DNA of 64,000 nucleotides from Lingula anatina (Eukaryota; Brachiopoda; Lingulata; Lingulida; Lingulidae): NCBI RefSeq assembly GCF_001039355.2, contig NW_019775913.1, positions 237,684 to 301,683 of the forward strand, read 5' to 3'. Shown piece by piece: positions 1 to 11,064 of this stretch (position 1 is its first letter; each line of letters starts with the position of its first letter). The notes under the pieces were generated by a model. It saw only the letters and a program-made list of their open reading frames with translations, ran no database searches and was not told where the DNA came from. The position numbers and the translations under genes were made by a program.

Positions 1-2334
1 GGACGTCGTGACAGCAACACCAGCACCATCAGCTCCTACCTGAGCAGTGTACGCTCGGATGCAAGTCCCTTCCCATTTGGGAGCCAGTTCTCAAGTCGGA
101 GGTCCAGCGAGGCGTCCCAGATCTCGGCCAGGCTCAGCATCACTAACTCCCCCTATGAGTATGACATCACTGGGAACAGACCCCATAATTCTCGAAGGTC
201 CAGCGAGACAAGCAGTATTGGCAACGTTGCTGCACAGTTATCGCGTGCCAAGCTGGGAAGTAATCCTAACCTGATGGTGACATCTCAGGCAGTGAACTTG
301 AGGAGTCCCTCCAGTCGGTTGAGTAACGAGAGAATTGCGCGCCTGCTGATGTCAAGGCGTGATAATCCAGTAGACATGTGGAGGTGCAACACCAGCACCC
401 CCTGCAGGACGCCATTGCCTCACGAGATCCCCAACAGGGAAGTGAGGAGAGCCAGTGACCCAGTGCGCTGCGTGGACCCCAATTTTGCTGCTCTGAAGCA
501 ACTACAGAGGCGATTCCACAGTCTCAATGCCATGCGCCCTCTCCCAGTGCCATCCTCAATGCGTAGTCTCCACAAGAAGGCAGATAGCAATGAAAACTTT
601 AAATCTTCCCAAAGTAGCATTGCCACCAACTTCAGCAGGGATGAGTCAGCAGATTTTGGTTCCCAGTACTTTGCAGACCAGAGCTTTGCTATGGAGACAG
701 AAGATGAGGCGGAGTTGGAAATGAAAATGATTGAGGACAACGATGATGTCATCATTCCGGATGAGATGCGGCGGTTCTTGTATGAAAGGACACAACCGCT
801 GATCCCAGAAGAGGGCGAGATGAGCGATTTTGCCCCATCGGAGGTCACACTGGAGGACAGTTCTCGTATGCAGTCTAGGATGGATGCTATCGAAGAATCT
901 TACAGGCAGAATGCTGAAAATGCCAGCAATATGGAGCAGATGCAGAAACAGATGCCATCTCCCCCATCACAACAGCAGCAGCAGATACAACAACCCCCAC
1001 CACCTCCAGCACAGCGGCCACCACAACCACCCTCTGTTCAACCACCACCTCCACCCCAAGGTGTCCCAGGTGGTTGTTTCATGCCACCCAACCAGCAGCT
1101 GGTTCACACCCAGAACTGCAGCTGTCCTCACGGCAATATACAACAACAACAGCAGCAAGCTATGCAACAGCAGCAACCTCCTATACCGTGCCAGAATCCA
1201 AACCTTATGCAGCCATATCCCAATCCAAATATGCAACAGGGCTTTAACCAAAATGTTCCAATGCAGAATTACGGACAGCACGGTGCAGCTGGACAGATGC
1301 AGTATGGCCAATCACAGCCAGTGGTACAACAGCATTCAATGAACCAACCACAGGCCATGGCTCAACAGCAGTATTTAAGCCAAGGCATGAGTCAGCAGTT
1401 TAGGCCCCCAAATATGCAAGTCATGCCAGGCTCACGGATGCCCATGAATATGCCAAAGCAGGAGAGACAGAGTCCCCAGATCCAAGTTCCTTTAGTCAGT
1501 CAGTCTCAGATCCCAGCAAGGGCGAAAGCTGCCAAACAACAGCAGATTGAACAGCAGATGCAGAACCAAAATAACATGCAGGGGCTTCAACAGCAGCAGC
1601 AGGGGTACAATCCCATGATGCCACAGCCACCGCAGCACATTCAGCAGCAAGGCATGATGGGATACCAAACACAGATGTACAATGGGCAGGGACAGCAACA
1701 ATTTGTGCCCCACCCTCCGCCCAATCCCCGCCCCACCATACAACCACACCCTCCTACGGCACAACCCCACCCCATGGGGGGCATGGTACAGAGGCCAGTG
1801 AATTTCAACCAAAATGCTCCCTCTGCCATGCCTAACTATGCAAATCTCAATCAGAACAACCGTCCTCCACAGTATCTTCCACCGCAAGCGCCTCTGCAGC
1901 ACCAGCAGTTGCAGCAATTACAGCAGCAATCTCAGCAGCAGCAACAGCAACCAGGGTCTGTCATAGGTATGCAGATGTCACCTGGCTGTAACCATGTATC
2001 AAGTTCAACTGATATTCACACACCAAAGCTCAACGATGAGGCGCCCACGCCAGTCGTTGATGACCCACTTGTGGCAAATCTGAACGCCATGACAACGGAC
2101 AATCTGATCGAAAACATAAGCTCCATATCCATGGAGAATGTCAATGGAAGCATTATTAGTCCCACTGCGCTAATCAACCAGCCTTTGTCGCACCAGTCAT
2201 CTAGGTATGCCACCCCGTGTATCGAGGGTAAACCTGGGCCAATGGTGGATACATCAAATATGGTGGTCAACGACATGTCGTCTGTGTTGACACAGTTAGC
2301 AGAGGAGAACAAATTTTTGAACTACAGACAGTAG
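1..2334 (+). CDS. GLI: GLI/Ci zinc-finger transcription factor, C-terminal part (5' partial)
   Basis: Frame 1 is open from the first base to TAG at 2332-2334, about 777 codons, so the zinc fingers lie upstream of the window. GLI proteins are the transcriptional effectors of Hedgehog signalling; this part corresponds to the region C-terminal to the DNA-binding domain. Diagnostic matches to the family, in order: the SSRRSSEASQ motif near residue 34 with a second SRRSSE copy; the VRRASDPVR motif; an acidic stretch DDVIIPDEMRRFLY resembling the vertebrate DDVVQYL region; a long Gln/Pro/Met-rich segment; and the conserved end, with SPTALINQPLSHQSSR, then NDMSSVLTQLAEENKFL, close to the vertebrate GLI1-3 terminus. 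Multiple CAG/CAA runs encode polyglutamine. The exon has no internal intron, as is usual for the large last exon of GLI genes. The first base is probably inside this exon. Confidence in the family is high; orthology to a particular vertebrate GLI is not implied. Confidence 0.95.
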   Translation, partial: GRRDSNTSTISSYLSSVRSDASPFPFGSQFSSRRSSEASQISARLSITNSPYEYDITGNRPHNSRRSSETSSIGNVAAQLSRAKLGSNPNLMVTSQAVNLRSPSSRLSNERIARLLMSRRDNPVDMWRCNTSTPCRTPLPHEIPNREVRRASDPVRCVDPNFAALKQLQRRFHSLNAMRPLPVPSSMRSLHKKADSNENFKSSQSSIATNFSRDESADFGSQYFADQSFAMETEDEAELEMKMIEDNDDVIIPDEMRRFLYERTQPLIPEEGEMSDFAPSEVTLEDSSRMQSRMDAIEESYRQNAENASNMEQMQKQMPSPPSQQQQQIQQPPPPPAQRPPQPPSVQPPPPPQGVPGGCFMPPNQQLVHTQNCSCPHGNIQQQQQQAMQQQQPPIPCQNPNLMQPYPNPNMQQGFNQNVPMQNYGQHGAAGQMQYGQSQPVVQQHSMNQPQAMAQQQYLSQGMSQQFRPPNMQVMPGSRMPMNMPKQERQSPQIQVPLVSQSQIPARAKAAKQQQIEQQMQNQNNMQGLQQQQQGYNPMMPQPPQHIQQQGMMGYQTQMYNGQGQQQFVPHPPPNPRPTIQPHPPTAQPHPMGGMVQRPVNFNQNAPSAMPNYANLNQNNRPPQYLPPQAPLQHQQLQQLQQQSQQQQQQPGSVIGMQMSPGCNHVSSSTDIHTPKLNDEAPTPVVDDPLVANLNAMTTDNLIENISSISMENVNGSIISPTALINQPLSHQSSRYATPCIEGKPGPMVDTSNMVVNDMSSVLTQLAEENKFLNYRQ

Positions 2335-5300
2335 AATGTACTGGTCTACCACTGGAAATTCTATGACCCACTGCCGTTTATAATACATACTGCCAAGTGT
2401 CAGATTTAGGACAAGAAGTGCTGCCATCTATAGCATTGTAAAATATCGAGCACTGCCATCCACACTTTGGCAGGCTTACAGATGCATTCTCCTTTCACCA
2501 GAAATATAGACAGTGGGAAAAAATTATGCAAGTGCAGTGAAATGTGGAAGGAACAGAAAAAAATCCAAAGATCTGAATAAAATGGCATAATTTCTTCAAG
2601 TAAAAATATTTTCAGTTTGATTTTGAGCAGTGTAGACTCAAGGCCATTAGAAGAAAACTTAGTGAAGAAAACTTAGTGCCTAAGAAGATGATATTCTTCA
2701 GAGAGTTTAAGTGAACAATTTAGTTAATGGCTCCAACGTTATGAATTGTCATGGACAAAGTAGTACGTGCGAGTTTCTATTATAGGTATTTTTGCACTAC
2801 AATTTTATATAAAAATATTGTAAAGGGATCATTGTTTTTCATGGAGAGATCATTGTTTTTCTTAGGATTTACATTAACTATGCATATTATGAATGTATAA
2901 ATGCAGCTTGCCAAATATGCTGCCTGCAACATAAGTACATTTTATCAAACAAGTAAAGTTAGCATGTTACTTTGAAATCTGAAAACAGGTTTTAACTGAA
3001 TATAAAACTATGCAAGAGGTCCATTTGAATTATGGAGAGCAAGTGCCCACTGAAAAACGCCAATTCTTTTAACCCTATCATTGGATTCTATTCATTATGT
3101 ATATTGAGTCATTTTCTAGCCTGTTATAGTTTTCATACAGATATGAAAAAAAGTGTTTAAGATTGTCTCAAGTTAATCCTCTAATATGTCAAGTAGATAA
3201 CCTACCAACTAGTGTTTTTTGTACAAGCACCAATTTAAAATTTGTATAGAAATGAATAGAAGTAGACATGAGAATGGCGAACATTAAATGTTCCAATGAT
3301 TATATCATAAAGTGAGTTTAGAGTCAAATTTGTGTATGTTTAATCTAGATCTATGTTGGATTTTATATTTCTTATTTTGTTATTATTTTTTGCCACACAT
3401 TTGTAAACCCTGGAATGTTTCAGTTTGTTTTTGGACCATATGTTGCATTTTATACCCATACTGCATTTTACTTTTTGCACAATTTTTTTGGCATTTTTAG
3501 GTTGATTTGTATGTTGAATTTTTTAAAGGACGTGTAGTTCTTATTTCATGATTTTTTGTCTTTTATGAATTTCATAAAATGAAAATACTCACAATTGTAC
3601 ACATTACTTAAATTTATTTTGAATTTAGATTTTCAATTTCATAATGACAGAGTGTTAAGTGTTTCTTGTCACAATTTCATGACTTTTATATCCTCGTCTT
3701 CCAGTCATTACAAATTATGTACACACAAATTAAATATATATTTGCAGAACTTGCAATTGCCAATGCAGAAAATTGTAATGTCATATCAAATATGCCTCTT
3801 TCGTATGTATACAGGTACTTATGCTTCTGATGTTAAAGTTTCCATCAACTTTGCAAAAAGAAGTTGATTATATGAATAGTCTGATGCGTATACACAGATG
3901 TGGATCCAGAGGTAATTTCCATTAGGTCTTGTTTCAGATGTGGTTAGTGTTCATTATATAATCATAAAATGTAATCAAAGACTGTAGCATAGTGTACAAA
4001 AGAAACAAGTTTTGTTGAAAGGATTGTATGAAGTGAAAGACTTTTGTTTCATCTTGTCTGTATTTAGGATAAGGAAAAGCAGTGAAGTGAATGAGGATTT
4101 CAAAGTTCCAACGCAAAAAGTTGTTTTTAAATCAGGTAGAAGGCTATACTCTGTAGTGTATACCAAACATCCGATTGACAGTTTAACTTACAAGGATGGA
4201 CACAATTTGCATTTTTGTTACATTTTACAAAGCACATGAATACATATCATTAAATGTATAAGAGAGAAACCATGACATCAGCATGTATAGTGTAGTTAGT
4301 TACTCAAATATCATCAAGACTGTATCTTGCCAATCACCCATGACCATTTACAAAGATCATAATCATATGTTAGATATATACAGCCCATTAACTGGCCTCA
4401 AAATATGTATTCACCAGTTTTATACAATTAAGTGTACATATATTTCAAGTAATATATAAGGCACATTTTGCTGTGACATGTTACAGATACCATGACGTGG
4501 TAAGATATTTTTAAGCACTTCCCATGATAAACAAATGTAGATGGAGCCACTTTAATGGGCTTGTTATTCATTGCCATGCTTGGTTTAAAAGTGTGAATGC
4601 CAATTGGTGCTTTAATTGTCACTTTTTTCTTGAAGATCTGACTTTTTTCTTCCGTATGTTTTTAATATGTTAATGATGAAAATAAGTTTTGTTTCAAGCT
4701 GATGCAGAATTCTCCTGAAGAAAACGGTGACTGCTCATCATTTAAGAAGTTTTCTCATTTTGTGAGTTTATTGAATCGATCACAGCACTAGGCTTTTCAG
4801 TTTTGTGGGAAGAGGTTACCAATGTTAAGATGACCTTGGACAATTTCAATGTGGCAAATGCCAAACATGAGTTAATTGGCTATTATATACTGTTTTTTTA
4901 TAAAAAGCCAAATAATTTAGCCCACATATTTCACAAAATAGTTTTTTGAAAGGAAAAGTATGTAAACAAAATTTGGAATTAACCTCTTTGTTCATCTGAT
5001 TTAAAGAGTTGCGTAATCCAGGCAAAAATTGGGATCAACTGTTTTTTATGTCTTATGTGCAAATCGAGTAAAATGATCATGGTTTGTTAATAACAGATTG
5101 AAATCATGCTTAATTGTTCCAAATTATTTTTAGAAAATTACATTGGATGAACTTGACTGACAAATTATAGAGCCAGTGGAAGTTTGTTATTGTTTGTAAG
5201 TTATTGTTACAGAGGTAACTTAAGATATTTAGTACTTAAGAAGAGGGATTTCTTTGTCATATTTCTGTCCGATTCAACTTTTTGAAAAGCAAGAAGAGCA

Positions 5301-5541
5301 CTGATGCAATGCACTTATTTTATATTTTTGCACTATTTTACAGATCATTTACTTGTGAAAATTAGCAAGATAAAAATACAATACTCAGTACCTCAAAATA
5401 CTCATTTTGTTTTAATTGTATGATATTATATTGCCACGTAATACATTATGTATTGTTGCATCACTTATGTTTGATACCCTTCGTTTGCAAGCACTTTAGT
5501 TCAAAGGTGGTATTGAAAGTGCTAGTAGATGTAGATCAAAG

Positions 5542-5547
5542 TTTATT
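5542..5547 (-). promoter_or_regulatory. Candidate poly(A) signal of the KNOP1-like gene
   Basis: TTTATT on the plus strand, that is AATAAA on the minus strand, about 410 bp beyond the KNOP1-like stop. It lies only 18 bp from the GLI signal on the other strand, so the two transcripts would overlap at their 3' ends. Confidence 0.4.
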
Positions 5548-5564
5548 CTTAATATTATGATATA

Positions 5565-5570
5565 AATAAA
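5565..5570 (+). promoter_or_regulatory. Candidate distal poly(A) signal of GLI
   Basis: AATAAA in the context TATAAATAAACATC on the plus strand, the last canonical signal before the convergent gene. A proximal AATAAA is at 2576-2581. Confidence 0.5.
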
Positions 5571-5955
5571 CATCATTTTTCTACAGAATGTCTTCTTAGT
5601 GCATTTTTATGAAAAGGGGTTGTCCTTTTGTTTTTTCCATGACCACCAATAACATGGCTGCCTGTGAAATTAACTAAATCATGCCCAAAACTGGCAAAAA
5701 TAATGTGAGCCATTTTCTCTTAATGTTTTAATAATTTTGGACTGGTACAAAATTTCCTCACCACAGTTAGGTGGTGTTAGTCTCGTACTAAACAGTATCT
5801 TCTTTACCAAATAGCATTGAACAAAAAAGAGGGACAATTAATTACCAAGTATTTCCCCAATTCCTCTGTTAACACATTCACTGTAACAAAAAAATGGCAT
5901 GATTTTCTCTGTTAAGTACTCCTACAAGGAAAAACATGAAAAAAAAAAAGAGGCT

Positions 5956-7428
5956 TCAGTCAGAGTCCTCAAACTTAACAGAATTGCTTTTGGATTTGTC
6001 GATATAAAATATTTTATTTGCACCTGGAGCCTCCTGAAACCCCAAACCAATTCCTTTGGTTGTATTCAGCTTCATCTCCATGGCTTTCTGAAACTGAGAC
6101 TCCAGGGCACTGTTAACTTTCTCTTCCTCCTCCTTGTTAAACGCCTTCCTACCTCCAAGTCCACCTGCACCACTGGCGCCATCTTTAGTCGGAGTGGTCC
6201 CTTTTTTGAAACCGCCCAGCAATCGCATGAATTTCTGCTGACGGTCTGAAGATCCCAAGTTTGCTGTACTCCATTGGCCAACTGACGCCACTCCAGAGTT
6301 GGTATTTTGCCCTTCTTCATTTGCCTGGACTTTTCTAAAGCCACCCAACAAACGCATTAATTTTTCACTCCGGCTAGCATCTCCAGAATCTGCTTTTTCC
6401 TTGCCATTTAAGCTAGAATGACTTTCCTCTCTCTGATTCTGACTTTGACCATTATCTGTCAAATTCTCATTTTGTAGATGTTCTTTTGAGCTTTCTTTGT
6501 CTGCCTGAGAAGCATCTCTATTTTTCTTTTTCTTTTTGGTTTTACCCATACTATATTCAATTGGATCTGTCTGTTGCTCTAAAACTTTAAAATTATCTGA
6601 TTCTTGTTCATATTTTCTTTTCTTAGGCTTTACGTGACAGTCTTCAGTAACTGCCACAACATCATTTTCAGTGCCACTATTTACTTTTTCAGAATCTTTC
6701 TTTTTCTTCTTTTTTTTCTTCTTCTTAGAAGAAAGTTCTTCAGCAATTTCAGATGCTGGGGGAGATCTTTCCACCTCCCTCTCACTTTTATCTTTCTTCT
6801 TTTTCTTTCGTTTAGAACTTGGGGTCACACCTTGGTCATGTATATCTTCAATGGCATGAACTACATTGCCTTCATCATCAGACTTTTTAATCTTCTTACT
6901 TTTAACAACCTGATTCTCAATCATCTTGGACTCAGTCTCAGGGGCTCCATCAACTTCTTTTGCTTCTTTTTCTTTCTTCTTTTTCTTCTTCTTCTTTAAT
7001 ATCTGGCACTCTTCAACAATAACATCATCCCCAATGCAAGGTACATTGGACGCTTCTTCCATATTTTTCCTCTTTTTCTTTTTCTTCGGTTTCTTTTCTA
7101 CTTCTGCACTGTCTGTTACATGTACAGGAACATGAGTGTCATCACATTCCACACTGTTTTCTTTATTTTTATTTTTCTTTTTCTTGGGAGTATCTGATTC
7201 CACCTCATTAACTGTCGATACACTCAATTCAAGATCGGTCTCTTTCCTTTCCTTTTTATGTTTCTTCTTCTTCTTTTTTGGCTCTTCTTTGAGGTCAACT
7301 GTTTCAGCAGAACTGACCAAAGATGTGTCAACCGTCCCTGGGTCTAGATCACCTTGATGCTTCAGTATCAGCTTCTTAGATTTCTTTTTTGTTTTCGTGC
7401 AGGCTTCAGTTGGGTCTTTTTCAGTCAT
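5956..7428 (-). CDS. KNOP1: KNOP1-like lysine-rich nucleolar protein with SMAP-type C-terminus
   Basis: A single 490-codon ORF. Residues 1 to about 300 are highly basic and low complexity: runs of 5-12 lysines alternate with acidic and serine segments, the composition of a nucleolar protein. The C-terminus carries the diagnostic part: LMRLLGGFRK near residue 357, then GQWSTANLG, a second FMRLLGGFKK near 400, then GIGLGF and the terminal NKIFYIDKSKSNSVKFED. This matches the small-acidic-protein-like domain of vertebrate KNOP1, whose end is similar. KNOP1 is nucleolar and interacts with the zinc-finger protein ZNF106; the molecular role is poorly defined. The start is the first ATG after an in-frame TGA about 24 bp upstream. 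A likely minus-strand splice acceptor (AAATTTCAGACAG) near 7545 suggests a separate 5' UTR exon. The gene converges with GLI. The repeated LGGF box is unusual and could be an internal duplication of the domain start. Confidence 0.85.
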   Translation of the reverse strand: MTEKDPTEACTKTKKKSKKLILKHQGDLDPGTVDTSLVSSAETVDLKEEPKKKKKKHKKERKETDLELSVSTVNEVESDTPKKKKNKNKENSVECDDTHVPVHVTDSAEVEKKPKKKKKRKNMEEASNVPCIGDDVIVEECQILKKKKKKKKEKEAKEVDGAPETESKMIENQVVKSKKIKKSDDEGNVVHAIEDIHDQGVTPSSKRKKKKKDKSEREVERSPPASEIAEELSSKKKKKKKKKKDSEKVNSGTENDVVAVTEDCHVKPKKRKYEQESDNFKVLEQQTDPIEYSMGKTKKKKKNRDASQADKESSKEHLQNENLTDNGQSQNQREESHSSLNGKEKADSGDASRSEKLMRLLGGFRKVQANEEGQNTNSGVASVGQWSTANLGSSDRQQKFMRLLGGFKKGTTPTKDGASGAGGLGGRKAFNKEEEEKVNSALESQFQKAMEMKLNTTKGIGLGFQEAPGANKIFYIDKSKSNSVKFEDSD

Positions 7429-8599
7429 TCTGTAAGTGTTCCAGTTCTTTCAGTCTTTGTTATTTAAGGTTGCCAACAGTTCTGGGTGTGCCCTGTCGTC
7501 TGTGTTGACCTTCGAAATTTGACCTGCGAAATATCGATGCTTTGGCTGCTGTCTGAAATTTAGAAAAGGTAAAAAAATCAAATTAGCCAATAAATACATG
7601 TATATATATGCAGACCACGTCCTGAGACACATAAATAACAGGCAACAGCTCCTGTGTCACGCCTATCACACATTCACGCACGCACACGCCACGTGAAAAT
7701 ACTACTTTCCTTCCGTCAAGATTATATCTTACATTTTATTTTTAACTTTTTTACAATTGACATATTGTAAATATAATTTGATTTCAAATTTGCGTAACCT
7801 ACTCGCAGTTTAAACCTTTAAAAATTAAAACTCTGAGAATAAGCATCCAAGACCATTAAAACCCATACCAACTCTCTATTTCCTTCAAAATGCTTCTCGT
7901 TGTGTCGTTGCTGCCTTTACAGCTGATAAAATTAAAACGCACACATGGCTATGGGCGCAGACATATTGGAATAGAAACGAGGCGGTGAAGGCCACCTAGC
8001 GTCAAAAATGAATATTGCAGACAGCACTATACTAGATAGATCGGTTCTCCGATGACTGTATTACGATGACAGGGAGCCGCGTTACACTCTTTTTTACAAA
8101 GATAACTGGTTAAAACCTCATCATTAAAGAAAAATGCTGAATATGATCTCAGGAAACTAGACTTATTGGCAAACAGCTACAAATAGGCATATCATTCACA
8201 AATGCCCCGCCCCCTCATGAAGACATTACATGTACCTTCAACGTCGCTAGGCCTACTAGTATTAATTGACTTATTGGTAAAAAAAAAAAAGAAAAAAAAG
8301 GCATTTTGTTGCTTTTTAATATTTCTTGTGGAATTTCAGGTTTCGGACTGTTGAACCTATCTACGATATGAAAACTCAAACAAACAAGTGAAGAAAAACA
8401 ATGAACTGGTTCATCAAAAACATTATAAAACTAGTAAAATTTTTTGAAAATATTTCTGTAATAGGGTACATGTATTTCATGTATTCACAGGTATAAATAT
8501 ATATATATATGTAATAGTATATTGTAGCGTACATTGATATAAGTGCCTTATTATAAATAGCTCTTGTATATAAATATGTGATATGAATATGCATACTGG
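7429..8599. other. KNOP1-like 5' region and intergenic DNA
   Basis: This holds the KNOP1-like 5' leader, a probable UTR intron, and presumably the promoter near 7.6-8.0 kb. The rest is AT-rich with poly(A) tracts near 8280-8300 and a TATATA run near 8500. I see no coding sequence. Confidence 0.5.
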
Positions 8600-8760
8600 T
8601 GTTAGCGCCCTTTTTATGTCACGTGGGTCATGTGACCCTGGACTATAAAAGCGGTTGGCGCGTAATTCAAAGGAGATACACCAGTGATCGGCTGTGTAGA
8701 TAGCACGAATAAAAATTTTTCTAAAAGGACAATACAATTTTTTGTCGTGCCTCGGTTCCA
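8600..8760 (+). repeat. Candidate short solo LTR
   Basis: It begins TGTTAGCGCCC, a start typical of Gypsy-type LTRs. It then has a palindromic E-box region (GGTCATGTGACC), a TATAAAA box at 8644-8650, and an AATAAA at 8708-8713 about 60 bp downstream, then a T-rich stretch. This is the U3-R-U5 order compressed into about 160 bp. No gag or pol is nearby, so it would be a solo LTR. The right end is uncertain and I could not find a matching target-site duplication. It could instead be an ordinary TATA promoter. Confidence 0.35.
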
Positions 8761-9035
8761 TTTCTTAATTTTTTTTTATAAAAACACATATGTATAATTG
8801 AAGTGACACCGTAAAAGACCCACCGCTGGATGTTCAGCGGTGAATCCTTTTTACTGCGTAGATGAAACTGATGTTGCTATGAGCTGATAAAAATCCAAAA
8901 TCCTTAGTAGGCCTACGTATACCCTAGGTTCTAGATTCCGGTATTGCCAGCTCGATCTTGATTTCATATATAACCCATATCAGCAAAACCGGTAATAGGC
9001 CTACTAGTAAAAGCGACTCCATCACAAGGTAGGCC

Positions 9036-9043
9036 TATATTTA
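9036..9043 (+). promoter_or_regulatory. TATA box of peptide-precursor gene 1
   Basis: TATATTTA lies about 22-25 bp before the CTCATCTTCATT leader start that is shared with the paralogous gene at 12.2 kb, where a TATAAAAA box occupies the equivalent position. Confidence 0.5.
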
Positions 9044-9106
9044 ACAAGTCGCAGTCCCCTCATCTTCATTATTGCCCTCGAGACGAATCGAGTTACAGCA
9101 ATAAGC

Positions 9107-10263
9107 ATGAGGCAAATAGCGATTCTGATGTGTTTTCTAATGCTGCTGGTATTCATCAACGGTATGAACTTAATTCAAATAAGTTTTTTAAATGATAGCC
9201 TACTATCAGTAGGCCTACTCTTTCAAAATAGGTAATAACGGTTGCTTTACAATTCACGGCAAAAAGTCTAATATAAGTCTTTTTTTAACGTTGGCCTAGT
9301 TAATTTATAAATATGATTTATTAAAATCTGTTGATTTTAGTCCATGTAGACCTACATGATTTCTCGTTAAAATGTGAAATAGGCTACAAAATTAAGTCTG
9401 TAACCATGGCACCAGAAGTATTTGAAAGGAAAGAATGGCAGTTCGGAGGATCAGGGACATAGGTCTACCACGTGACGCAGAACTTTCTCTTCAGTTCTCT
9501 TTGAAAACGCATTCTTTAGGTTATTTTTAAACATGTAGTTCCCATTAGCAGCTGGCGACTGTAAGCTTCTTTTTCCACATATTTTTTTCAGGCACTGTAT
9601 GCCAAGTTGCCAAGAGAGATGAAAAGTTCAGAGGTAGGAAACTTCCCATTTGTAATGCCTTAAGTTGAATGTCCCTGTTTTCAGTCAGATAGTTTCCGTA
9701 TTTATGATTTGGTCGTGTATGCTATACGTGAGTGTGGTCATCTTCTTGTAGGCCTAACCTACAGGATATTTACAGAAATTTAATCTTATCCAAATAAATC
9801 AGTTGTGCTGTGAAAACGGTCATGACTAAAATATAATATATTGCAAATATGTGTTAGAATGGAAAGTTAAAGTTTTAACCTTTGTTAATGGCTGGTGCCA
9901 GCAGGCAGACTAGCTCAATCCGCAGAAGATATTTCTTTACTTACAAAGTTTGTCCCACCTAATCTGTCTTTTTCGTTTCATACATTTATTTAGTTATTTA
10001 TTCGTTTTCTATGACAGAGAGTCCATTTCATTACCATTAATTTTACTTTCACATTCATGCCAGGCAAGCGTGACCTGAGCGCTTTCCTTTCCAAAGAGCG
10101 GGCCAAAGAATTCGCCATCGCACGTGACAGGCGTGCCAGTCAAGGGAACAGCCGCATGAAGCGGGGTCGCCCCTACTGGTACACGGAGTGCAGAATCGAA
10201 AAGGGCGCCAATCCCGAAAAAGATTACTGGGTTCGAGAATGTAGCATCGAGAAAGGGAGATAA
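9107..10263 (+). CDS. Putative secreted peptide precursor, copy 1 (3 exons)
   Basis: Coding exons are 9107-9161, 9592-9633 and 10064-10263; both introns are phase 1 with GT..AG ends, giving 98 residues. Exon 1 encodes a hydrophobic signal peptide (MRQIAILMCFLMLLVFING). The rest is short, basic and rich in dibasic sites (AKR, GKR, DRR, MKR), as in prohormones. After MKR comes the C-terminal 32 residues holding two copies of an 11-residue repeat, YWYTECRIEKG and YWVRECSIEKG, each with one cysteine, and ending -KGR, which fits C-terminal amidation. A second GKR site follows DEKFR. The two cysteines could pair within the peptide or between chains. The leader, exon structure and 3' end recur in a second gene at 12.3-13.5 kb, which supports the exon model. 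I do not recognise the family; a hormone, toxin-like or antimicrobial role cannot be separated from sequence alone. Confidence 0.75.
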
Positions 10264-10425
10264 TTCTCTTGAATGTGCGTCGAAAATCCACTTTTTAATG
10301 AACTTGGATGACCGTTTCTTTTTGTCTTCAAAAATAAGAGCGGATTGCAATGCAATCAGTAGTCTAAATTTTTTCTTGACAAACCTTGGACCCGGACCTG
10401 GGAAATGCGATGAATTTCGCCTGAT

Positions 10426-10431
10426 AATAAA
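10426..10431 (+). promoter_or_regulatory. Poly(A) signal of peptide-precursor gene 1
   Basis: AATAAA follows a GATGAATTTCGCCTG block that is nearly identical before the AATAAA at 13781 in the paralogue. This marks the 3' end about 165 bp after the stop. Confidence 0.6.
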
Positions 10432-11064
10432 TGATAAACTGCTATAATTGTGTCGTTTATTTCATTGCCGAGATTGTGGCTTGTTTTAGCTTTGATTACA
10501 CATTAAATGATTACCACAGAATAAAGGTCAATTTTCATTTTGTGCAAAGCATTTACAATTTGGATAACTCGTGATTAGATATAAATTCGTTTGAACATTT
10601 ATTTTCTTGATTGGTAATCTTCATTTCAAGGGAAAGAGATTTTTTTTACTTATTTATCTTTTTTCATCATGTGCGCCCATAACGACAATAATGTTAGGAT
10701 GATGAAAAGGATTTACCAATGTTGGCATAATCAACAATCCATCAATGACTTATTACTATTATTGTGTCGACCTTCAAAACAGTGCAAACCATCATGGAGA
10801 AATGTATACGATTATGCCACCCAACCGCCCAATATTTTCTTCTGAATGGCGAATCCCCCATTATAGGCCTAATTTTGCATCCATCTGGTACGTTATGTGT
10901 GCAGCATAATTTTACACCGTCTGCTGAGCATGTAGAGCACTGAACACTCGAACGGGCATACAAATTTATTCCTGCAAAAATGACGAAGATGTCGACAAAT
11001 GCTTCTTTAATAACGAGAGATTTGTTTTCAAGCTATTTCTGTATCATATCCTTTCCATCAAGCA
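10432..11064 (+). repeat. 3' flank of duplicated unit 1, with short conserved ORF
   Basis: AT-rich flank homologous to 13.8-14.9 kb. At 10980 an ATG opens a stretch (MTKMSTNASLITRDLFSSY) alignable with MVNMSAKSSLLTGDLFTTY at 14818. It is interrupted at about 11065 by an inserted foldback element. I cannot say whether this was ever coding. Confidence 0.45.

Larger units (their letters stand above)
2335..5590 (+). other. Probable long 3' UTR of GLI
   Basis: This is AT-rich sequence without any convincing ORF between the GLI stop and a strong AATAAA at 5565-5570. An earlier AATAAA at 2576-2581 could give a short isoform. The 3.2-kb length is inferred from the lack of other gene signals; no transcript was seen. 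Confidence 0.55.

Noticed and set aside
967-1917. Long minus- and other-frame ORFs inside GLI
   Set aside because: Shadows of the CAG/CCA-rich GLI frame; frame 1 has the family motifs.
6604-7357. Plus-strand Phe/Leu-rich ORFs opposite KNOP1-like
   Set aside because: The antisense of lysine codon runs gives poly-Phe; no independent support.
10057-10263. Stand-alone 68-codon ORF at the third peptide exon
   Set aside because: The ATG lies in the intron (ATGCCAG includes the acceptor); the exon joins two upstream exons in frame.
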